Shown here: positions 25,601 through 36,400 of the stretch, piece by piece | Numbering within the stretch: position 1 is the first letter of the stretch | Layout: each line of letters starts with the position of its first letter | DNA from: Plecoglossus altivelis | Lineage: Eukaryota; Chordata; Actinopteri; Osmeriformes; Plecoglossidae | Reading direction: 5' to 3' | DNA length: 64,000 bases | Assembly: GCA_036571765.1 (NCBI GenBank) | Contig: BROE01000007.1 | Location: forward strand, 2,527,930 to 2,591,929 | Notes under the pieces: generated by a model | Database searches by the model: none | The model's input: only the letters and a program-made list of their open reading frames with translations | What the model was told of the DNA's origin: nothing | Program-made: the position numbers and the translations under genes

Positions 25601-27364
25601 TAACAGGACACATCTATTTTAAGCATGGTCACCTATCAGAACCATCACATCAACAGTTGACTTTATGAACAGAATGATATGACAACAGAATGCTAGCCGA
25701 ATACTGTGAAACACAAAACAATTAAGATATACATTATTCATCCAACAGCAGCCAGCCCCCATGAGAAACTCCCACCTGAAGCCCAGCTGTCTGCACACCA
25801 CCTCTGCATCTCTGTCATCCCACTGGTCATCACAGACAGAGCCCCAGCGACCTCCATGGAACACCTCCACGCGGCCCTCAAAGTCCTCCTCCCCTCCCAC
25901 CAACCTCAGGGGAGGCCCGCTGCCTGGGGGGAGGAACAGCTGGCGTGAGGAGTGGAGAGGGGGGGACCACACGCAGGAAAGGCTGAGATGAACGTGAACG
26001 ATGGCTTTTCATATGGAAATTTGTGAACACTTCAGACTGTCTCAATGCATTACCTTCCACCCCTCTTTGCAAGTCCCTCCTCTCTCTCTCCCTTTCTTTC
26101 AAGCTGTCTTTCTTTCTCTCTCCCTCTCCTTCTCTCTCTGTCTCTTTTCCCCTCTCTCCTCCTATCTCTCTGCCTTCACTCTTTCTCTCCCTCTCTCCCC
26201 CCTCTCTCTTTCCTTCTTTTTCAAGGATCTTATCTGGTCCCTGATCTGGTTTCCATGACAGTTGGGAGTCACAAGGTCACACCGACCTTCTGGAGGCGCG
26301 CACGCCAGTCCAGCCTCATTTCCGTGGCTGCAGTCGCCGGTGACAAAGGTCCTGCCTCGGCACTGACTCAAGGAGGTCTCGTCGCCTCGGCAACCTAAGC
26401 GCTCGTAGTGAAAGAGGCCCGAACCGGAGCCGAATGTGGACGGCTGCACCGCTGTACCGATCTCACTGAGGACAGGAACGAGTCATACACAAACATAAAC
26501 TGGTGTAAGAACAAAGTGAATGACACCATGACTGACATCATCTCCATCTCCCCAAACCACAAATCCAGTCTGCCGGCCCCTATCAGCAGACTGGTCCTAA
26601 ACCAGAAGTCTCACCCCAGGCCTAGCTGTCTACAGACCACGCTGGCATCCCTCTCCGTCCAGTGGGAGCCACACACAGACCCCCACTGGCCGTTCAGATA
26701 CACCTCCACACGGCCACTTCCAGAAGGCCCCCCCACCAGCCGGGCCGCGCCTGATGGGGAAGAAGACCAGCCTGTTAGAACCCCAATCACATTTGGACGG
26801 GCATAGAGGATGTGTGTTAGAGTGCAGCCGTGCCACAGCTGTGTGCATAGCAGTTAAGATTGCTTTGAAAACCATATGTGTACCTTGGTGACAGTCACAG
26901 TAGGCCCAGCCGATGGCTCCAGAGCTCTGTCTGAAGAAGCACCAGGGGTTGGACTCTCTGTCTGGGTTCCTGCAGTAGCTGTGTTCCCCAAGGCCGCGGC
27001 CCGGGTACTGGAGGACGTAGTCTGGGAACTCAGTCCACCGCAAACAGGGGGCGCCAGAGTCTGTCTGGAACACAGTGCCATTGTAGTAGCCCAGCTCGGT
27101 AAAGCCCTCTGAACAGGAGAGAGGGGCTGGAGAGGGGACCACAAGGGAAGAGAGAACAGGTTTGGGAGATGAGGGGAGTGAAGTTAAATGATATGCTTTC
27201 CTGTACCTGCTGTCTAAGACTGGTTTGTGTGACTCTCTGTATGGATCAGCCCCTGATCTCTAAAGCCGATCTACATTCAACTGTGACACTCCCTTGTCCT
27301 CCACTGTCACTCTGTCTTCTACATGGTGAAGGATGAAATCTTGAACACTCATCAAGTTCTCAAG

Positions 27365-27447
<83 letters not shown>

Positions 27448-30400
27448 AGACACAGACAGTCACAGTTGAGTGGCCATTTTGTAGTGTGATTAATGGCAGA
27501 CAGGATTGGCTCATTAAGAGCAGTGCTATGTCAAGGACATGCACAGCTTATCTGTCCTGGAGTTTTCTCAACAGTAACCATCCGCAGCCATATGCAGACA
27601 TACACACACAGCACACAACTTCACACTACCACATACTCTACTCACACTGCTCACAAATTCCAATTTGGAAGAAGACCAGACAGAATTGCAAACAGAGAGA
27701 GCGAAAGAGAGAGAGAGAGAGGGAGGAGGGAAAAATAAAGAGAGGAAAGACAGGCAGAGAGAGGAGAGACAGGTAAGGGAGAGAGAGCGAGTGCTGAAGT
27801 GAAAGAGAGAGAAGGGCTGCGAGAGCAGAGGGAAGATAAAGAGCGAGAGAAAAAGTGGGGCATATTACACGATTGTGTCCTCACAGAAAGACATAATTGA
27901 GAATCTCACACCACATCAAAGAACTGCAAGCAAAACAGGCCAACTGCTTCCCCAAGAGAGAGCAGACTGCTGCTGGCCCTTTAAGGCGGAGAGATCTGAG
28001 AGCAGCTGAGAGATGTCACTTTCCAGAAGTGAAAGTAGAAACCTGAACATAGAAAGCTGTGTCTGTTTCTTTGTGACAGTTAACAACTCTTTTCCTGCTC
28101 CAAACAGCATCTCCCTTTCACCCACAGTGGAGAAAGAAGTCATACCAAGGTGAGCAGAAACGACATTGCAAAATTGACTTCTTTTTTTTTGTCAAACGTC
28201 AACACATTTGTCTGGAACATTGCTGGTTTGAAACCAAGTGCAACAATGGCAGAGCAAGCACATGACTGAAACATACTTGCGCAACTGAAGCCATGATTAA
28301 CTTGATTAACAGCTTCTCCATACATCTACCAAAACATGCATATTACAATAGGGATACTGGCTATGTGAACAAAAGGTTGCCTAATGCATACAAATCCAAA
28401 GGAGTATCACCAATTTACTCAATGGCTGCGGTAAACCAAATGCGGTGCCTTTTGCAAGACTAGGAAATATACGAACACATGTTGGACTACGAACTCTGTA
28501 AACCCTGTAAATATACGTTACAACATTAAAAGCATTGTAAGAATGTAATACATAAAACTAGAAACAAGTTCATATGAAACATACCATTAAACGCTGTCTA
28601 GAACTATATTTACATGAACACAATGTTCACCCTCCTCTTCGGTTGTTGAGAGCAAGTCTCCATTGGTGTGTTCTAGTAAGTGTCATTGTTGCTTTAACAT
28701 TATAGTCCCTTTTGTGTCAATTGACAGACAAGTGTCCCAGACGAGTGTCTGAGTGACCTGTGACAAAGGGGCTTTATCATTCATGGTTCTGCTAATCCAG
28801 CCCTACAACATTTGATGGCCTTAATCACACATTTGCACAATTACACCATTCCTTACCTAACAACCATTGCCCCTCAGTAGCCAAACCTATAAACATTACC
28901 ATATTTACACACAAAGCTTTAAAGGCGGGGTCACCTTACATGTTTAGGCCTGATTTTGAAAGGCCATAGAGGGAAGTAGACGAGACCAGGGACCATTGTA
29001 ACACTTTCTTGCACTTTTCAGAATAAATCAAAGAGCATTTAGAATGGAACGATATGTTATGAACTTCATTATGTCCACCGCTTAAATAATGTATTTTATT
29101 TGGCAACGTATTTGTTTTATGAAATATATACAGGTTGCAAACTTGACATGAACACAGTCACACCCCTGTTACAACCCTCCCAGTGTACAGGTAAAGTGTA
29201 TACGGTGTAAATTTGCTTTTGATTAGGCTATAGAAATAGTCCTAGCCTTATTTAGTTCAATAGAGGGGGAAAGAAATAGTTATTTTCATACAGCTAAATT
29301 AGTGGGTAGCATGAGCTCACACAAACCGTAAAGCCGTCAAAGGGACAAATATAGTATCTTGGTTGAATTTCACTGTCACACCGATCACATTATATATATA
29401 TATACTTTATATATATACTTTATCATGATGATATGATATATATATATCATACATCATACTTTAATATATATATATATATATAGTGAAATTGCAAATATAG
29501 TGTTCAGGTGGTGGATTTCGGAGAAAGTAGTCATTCAATGCATATTCTACACTTCTATTTTATTGACAGTTTTACAGTTTGGAAAACAGTACTACAGTTT
29601 CAACCAATGCACGTAAAAAGTTGAAATATAGAAACTTCACTCGCAGAATTGTGCAGATTTTCGGTCTGAACAACTGAAAATGTAAAAGAAAATAGACCAA
29701 TAGGCTTATCCGTACATTCCGTTTGGCCTCGTTTGAAAGTAAAAGGCTACTCAGGTTTGCCCTATATTTCAGAAACAATTGTTCATCATACTTTAATTAT
29801 CACATTACATAGGATTATTAAGTGTTCAATTTTGTACTGATACTAACATGCAAGAATGTCCGTGTTGAATCATCGTTTTCCCGTTGAGTAAGTATGATCT
29901 ACGAATGTCTGGTTAATGCACAGCTCGAGTTAAATCCAGTCCGTCTGTCACGGACTAGGTTACTTTCGCAGCATAAATTGTCTAAGTATCCTATCTAAAG
30001 TTGAACTACTGGCATCTTGGCTGTGGCATTTCTTAGGAGTTCTACGTCATTTTAAAAATTCTGATATTTCAGTGTACGCTGACGCAAAGCTGACGGTTTT
30101 TTTTTTTTTGCTTGTTTTTTAGTTTTAGTTTTAAAAGAGTTTATTGATCATTTACAGACAGCCAGACCGATGATCAAAAACATGTCTTAAAACACATAAA
30201 GGCATAACATTTCGTAACAACACACGTGTTACAATCAATTGGTAAAAGTATACAAGTTAAAAGGTGAGATTTAAAACAAAACAATACTTTTTGAACACTG
30301 TTCTAAAAGGCCACAAAAGTGTTACTGTGACGTTTTGATTGATACCTCATTTCACCCAATAAGACCTTAAAGGCATGTCCATATCCTTCAATAGCCAACC

Positions 30401-33400
30401 AGAGACGAGATTGAAAGTAATCCCCCCCCTCACTCTCAGCCTTCTCAAAGGATGAGCGCAGCCCCAATTAGAGGGCTGAAAGGCCTGTTCATACAAAGCT
30501 GATAACTCTTGTTCTAATGAGACCAAAAACGACATTCCCAGACAGCCAGTGCGAAAATTTACACCGACAATTGTCAGGTTCAGATTTATGTTAGGAGTAC
30601 TTCTTTTCATGTGTAGTCAGAAACTCTATGGAGAGAGGGGCCAATTGTATGATGAAGCGTAGAAACTGACCAACAGAAGTCACCAATGATCCTGGGATCA
30701 CGCTCACATTTGTTGGGATTTTTGTGACGTTGGAGACTGAAAAACACTTTTCATCAAACTGATGGATGAGTTCTAGTGCTGTTTCTGGACTTGGAATTTG
30801 TTCTTTGGAAATTTCACCTCTCCTAGGACTTAGAACTTGCTCACCCCTTGGACCATGTTGTTTGAATCAACCTACAAAACGTAGGAATATTTTACACCAC
30901 ACTTAAAACATTCTTCAGAACATTGCTGGCTCTTGAGATCTTGACATTACACTGCCTTTGCTTACTATTACTCTGAAGGTATGTTTCTGTATTGGAGAGA
31001 AGGGCTGTTACTGTATCTTGTTTCAGGAAATGAAACATCCCTCCAGTTAGGGATGAGTAGCGTGTCTCTGGCCTTACAGTGTGTATTGGAAATGGATTTT
31101 CCACCGTTGCACTTGTTTTGAGTCTTATATGCACAGCGGTTAGTTTCATGAAGGGAAAAATCAGTCTGATTCAGCAATACCAATGGTGGAGCTGAATATG
31201 GGATATGATAGCTCTAAGCTGTATGTCAAGCTTATAGCTTAATAGCTCATAGATGACACCCAGTCATCCGAAGGCATCTATATGCAAGACAAAATGCAGG
31301 CAGATAAAAAAAATCGAACTTATTCTTCTTAAAACTAGTAGTACTTACAGGGATTCTGACACTTCAGTGTCACTTTTCGAAGGAGACCAACACCAAGCAT
31401 AAACTCAAGTTATTCAAGAACAGCTTTCAATTTGGTATTGCCGACAAGAGTATGCCTTAAGTGGGTATTTGAGGCTAAGGAGAAGGTGGTTAACAGGATG
31501 CTTAACATGCTAAACGAATGAAACTATTAATTATACATGAGTAAAGGAACATGTATTGATGTGCGGATGAGTTGTCTTGTCTCAGAGTCTTATCGGCGAA
31601 GGTCCAAATCAACAACTCAAACATCCCCTCTCAGTCAGCCCAGTTTGACCAAGTGAATGATTTATCAACGTGAATCCACATCCCAACTGTTAGGGTTGTC
31701 TTTCCCCTCCCATACTGCGTCCCCTGCTCTGAGTCTGGCTCCCTTTAATGGGGCTGTTCCCACTTCCTCTAGAGACAGGAGTTCACTGGCTGCTTAAAGC
31801 CCAGCCGTGGCCCTCTGCTAGCGAAGTGCGATGACCTACTTGGTTAGCGTCATCAGAGAACTGGACTTAGGACCTAATATTTTACCTTTAGCCATTTTTT
31901 TTGCTGGTTTTCAGTGGAATTGATGAAAGTCGTCAGTATCATAAACCATGTTTTATTAGCACAGTATGGCCTTTATGTAACCCTGTTTGCTACTGGCAGA
32001 ATATTCATCTAAATCCTTGCTCCATTCCTAGTGGAAAGGGTAGATGTGTCAACTGTGTATTTACTTTTGAATCGCATTGTTTTCCTCTGAACAGTATCTG
32101 TGTTGGACAGTATATCTTCTCTATAGGAAATGTTGGGTGATGGTGATGGTTTCCAGTATATCAGTGTTGAACCAGACTGATGCCACACCGCTAGGGGAGA
32201 GAGACCTTCTTCCTTGTCAACTGTGCCTTGTGTCGTGATGCTGTGATGTCGTGATCCCTGTGATTGTGACACAAAACCAAGGTACATGTGCTTTGCTATA
32301 TTGTATTTTAATTTCCCCCAAAAGATATTTCCCTCTGCTAAAATGTCTCTCATGCTAGAATCATGCTAGTAAAATAGGATTTTTTTCTGATTTAGCTCTT
32401 GGGGTGATGACCAAGGCCCTCTATGATACATCTATTTTACACTGAAAAATAACACATCGGCAAAGGAGAACATGCAGGTGATGATTAGGAGACAGTGCAT
32501 GGTACTGATATTTCATGTTGTCAGCGAAACTCACCACCACTTCTACATTGTGTTTTCAGATTACACGAGTACAAGTTGCTTTCATACTTTTTTCTGAAAT
32601 CATCCACAAATGGCATTGTTCCTGTCTGAGGGGCAGTTCCAGTGCTCTATCTGTCTGGAGGTGTTTACTGAGCCAGTCTCTACTCCATGTGGGCACAACT
32701 TCTGCAAGGCGTGTATCGGTAGATACTGGAACAACTCTTGTCACTACCAATGTCCACTGTGTGCAGAAAAATTTCATGCAAAGCCTGAGCTGAAGACTAA
32801 CACAACACTCAAAGAGATTACGAATCATTTTCGAACCATGATGGTAAGAGACAGAGACACATCCACTGCCAAACCAGGAGAGGTGGTCTGCGATGTCTGC
32901 ACTGGGCAGAAGGTCAAGGCTGTCAAGTCCTGCCTGGAGTGTCTGACCTCCTACTGTGAGACCCACCTGGAGCCTCACCAGCTAGCTCCAGCCCTGAGGA
33001 GACACAAGCTGCAGGAGCCTGTGGAGAACCTGGAGAACATGACGTGTGGCCTGCACAACAAGCTCCTGGAGCTGTTCTGTAAGACGGAGCAGATCTGGGT
33101 GTGTCAGATGTGCATGACGACAGGCCACAAGAACCATCACGTTGTAAAGCTGGAGGAAGAGTGTGACGAAAGGAACTCTCATCTGAGGAAGATGATCCAG
33201 GAGAGACTCCAGAAGGTCCAAGAGATCAAACATTCAGCAGAGCTCAGTCGGAGAAACACGGAGAGAGAGATGGCTGACTGCAACAGCATCCTGATAGATC
33301 TGATGAGTTCCCTTGAAGGTTGCCAGGCTGCAGTCACTGAAATGCTTGAGGAGAAGCAAAAAGAAACGGAGGCGCAGGCTGAAGGGTTTATTGAAGCGCT

Positions 33401-36400
33401 GCAGGAGGAGATCTCTGAGCTGCAGAGAAGAGCAACTGAGCTGAAGCAGCCCTCACACACCAACCTCCACCTCCTCCAGAGCCGTCCATCCCTCAGCCCC
33501 CACCTGCTCAGCAAGGACTGGTCAGATGTTACCATTCACCTGGGTTTGGGGAAATTCAAGACGGCTCTAATGGACTCTGTAGCTCAACTGAAGGAGGCTA
33601 CTAGGATAGCCATTTCGGAGCTTGAGGAACTCACCCACGTTAAGGAAGAGATGCCTGACTTGAAGGCATTGCAGCAGCATGCAGTTGATGTGACTCTGGA
33701 CACTGAGACAATGCATCCCATACTTGCCCTGTCCATTGACAGGAAACAGGTGAATTATGAAGGCACATGGAATTTGATTCCTGACAACCCAAAGCGGTTT
33801 CAAAGCTTGTTTGCTGTCCTGGGGATCAGAGGCCTCTGCAAAGGAAAGTTCTACTTTGAGGTGCAGGTTACTGACAAGCTTGAATGGTCATTAGGGGTGG
33901 TCAGTCATTCCATCACTAGAAAGAACCCCTCTACCGTTACGCCTGAGGATGGAGTCTGGGCTCTAACGTTTCAGGTGAACAAGTTTGTAGTCCTCAACCC
34001 CTATCCAGAACACATACACCCGAGAGGGAAGGTGGAGAAGGTGGGGGTGTTTGTGCATTATGAGGCAGGTCAGGTGTCGTTCTATGATGTGAAAAACACA
34101 TCGCTTATTTACTCCTACTCTGGCATGACCTTCACTGAGGCCCTCTACCCATACTTAAATCCATGTGACAATGAGTTTGGCCCTAACGGAGCACCAATGG
34201 TCATCTGTCCCATTGAACACAAACACAGTTATTGATTATTTTAATTACAAGAATAGTTCATAAAACCATATGTATTAGATATTTGTGGTATACAGTTTGA
34301 TTATGATGTGAATTTACAGTTTAAGTCTAAAACAATCATGCAGTGTGGTGAAATACAGTTTAAAACAATGTAAGGAAATACAATGTAATGATGTTAAGTT
34401 GGACGATAATATTGATCTGGTTCATATTGTGAGGTTATTTCCATACCAAACAGCAGAGTAGACTGCAGCTAAGATACGTCAACGTCTACAGAAAAACTTG
34501 ATAAACTAAAGCTGATTTGCTAAATAAAATGTGGGACAATTTCTTGTCATCTAAAGTAAATCATTGTTTAACTGGTCACCCAGAGACCTACGCCTCACAT
34601 TCACCACTAGCAGGGGTTATCTAAGAAACTAAATCGCCAACGGACATACCAATACATTCTCTAACTATTCTCCATTCTCTAGGATAACAGGTACACTGTA
34701 GTTTAGTGATTAGAACAATTGACTGCAGATAAAGCTTACAAGTTCAAATCTCTGCATACTTAATCGCTTTCGAACAAATCTGCTGAATTATTAAAACAAA
34801 CGATGACATCCCTTTTCTTCAACGTTCTCCGGCACGCTTTTAATTTACTCATTTTGTTTCTCTCTGTCATTAGAATCTCATTATTCCAGAGGAAGCGGTT
34901 TGTGAGAGTTCTTTCAAACATTTGGACATTTGGAAGACAGAGAGAGCACAGCATAGGCATGCTGTGCTCTCTCTGTCTTCCTCTCTTCCTCCCGCGTGTC
35001 TCTTAAAGGACGGGGATGGACAACCCCAACAGCAGAGATCATATCATCGTTACCTCTAAACACCAGCCTAGATTTTGAATCACAGAAATGTAATAGCTGA
35101 GACAACACTTATTGCCACAACAACCTACTCTTCCTATTGCCATGGGAACACAAAGTCTCTGCTCCCATAATCCATTTCCTTGCCACAATGAGTATTTGAC
35201 ACGGTCCACAAGCCATGCTTCATGGGGGGTGGGGGTGTGTGGCAACTACAGCTAAATACATTCACAAGCACAAACACACACACACATGCACATTACAGTC
35301 ATAGTCTTCGTCATTTATTACATGTTAAATCACACCAATATTCAATATCGAACCATTGTCTTCCACATTGTAAGTTATACAGCAAATGTGCTATTATAGG
35401 GTAAGAATATGTGTATATGTGTGTATGTATTGAAGGGTATTTTGGCCTCATGCAGGAAAAAAGAAAGATGATGACTTGGCTGGTTCTCAGCAGAGTGAAT
35501 GATGTGCCCCGCCTCCACCAGCACCCCCACCAGACAGGGTGGAGAGCAGAGAGGCAGGGAGGAGAGCAGAGAGGCAGGGAGGAGAGCAGAGAGGCAGGGA
35601 GGAGAGCAGAGAGGCAGGGAGGAGAGCAGAGAGGCAGGGAGGAGGGCAGAGAGGAGGGAGGAGGGAGGATACAAGGAAGACACCTTGTGGGGTAGAGGAG
35701 AAGGGAAGCAGTAGAGGGTGTGAATAGAGAAGGAAGACAGATGGAAGGACAGGAGTCTGAGTGAAGACAGATGGAGGGATGGAAGGATCTAGAAGAGCGT
35801 GCACGGGATGAAAAGATCAATACTGAGAAAGAATGGAAAGACTAGTGATTTGGGATGGTGATTGTTCCAGAAAAGACAGCCTACCTGAGCCCTGCACCTC
35901 GTTTACATAGCTGTCATCAGACACCACCTACAGGACAGGGAGAGAGGTCAGACACCAGGCCTCAATAACACACGCTTAGAGCAAATACACATGTTTTACA
36001 TTTACACACACATACACACTGAAAGGGTGTGACACAAAGCACACACAGCCTGCATCTATACACTGCTTCAGATCACTTTTGCTACAAGGAATACGTCCAT
36101 TTCATTGAACTGAATAGGGGAAAAGATGGCATCCATTGATGGCAGATACAGGCAGACTGGCAAACACAGACAGACACTCGCACATTGAGAAGTCAACAAC
36201 TGCACTGGAGCTAAGGAACCAGATCATTTCAGATGGCATCTGACAGCACGCTGTGTACAACAGAGGTTCAATCACAGAAATCAGGTCAGGTTACTCCACA
36301 CTGAACAGTCTGGGAGAGGAGAGGAGGAGAGGACTATAACTAAAATCAGAATTCTTTACTTATCCAGAGGGGTCATTTCTTTGCTCTTTCTGTGTATGTG

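Larger units (their letters stand above)
27127..35884 (-). other. prss12 intron 2 (8.8 kb) containing the TRIM gene
   Basis: Between the kringle exon and the linker exon. Contents seen: CAGG and GA repeats (27364-27900), an AT microsatellite near 29392-29484, the plus-strand TRIM gene (32610-34235), a 23-bp perfect hairpin (34932-34981) and a 20-bp minisatellite (about 35540-35650). From 28150 to 32600 I recognise no gene or conserved element. Confidence 0.65.

Noticed and set aside
32556..33535. Minus-strand frames opposite the TRIM gene
   Set aside because: Shadows of a strongly supported plus-strand coding sequence.
34932..34981. MicroRNA precursor
   Set aside because: A fully perfect stem with a 4-nt loop and a simple GA-rich arm is not typical of miRNA hairpins; no seed family recognised.
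35395..35820. Frames of 94-169 codons on both strands over the 20-bp minisatellite
   Set aside because: Repeat-driven open frames, all phases open, no similarity.
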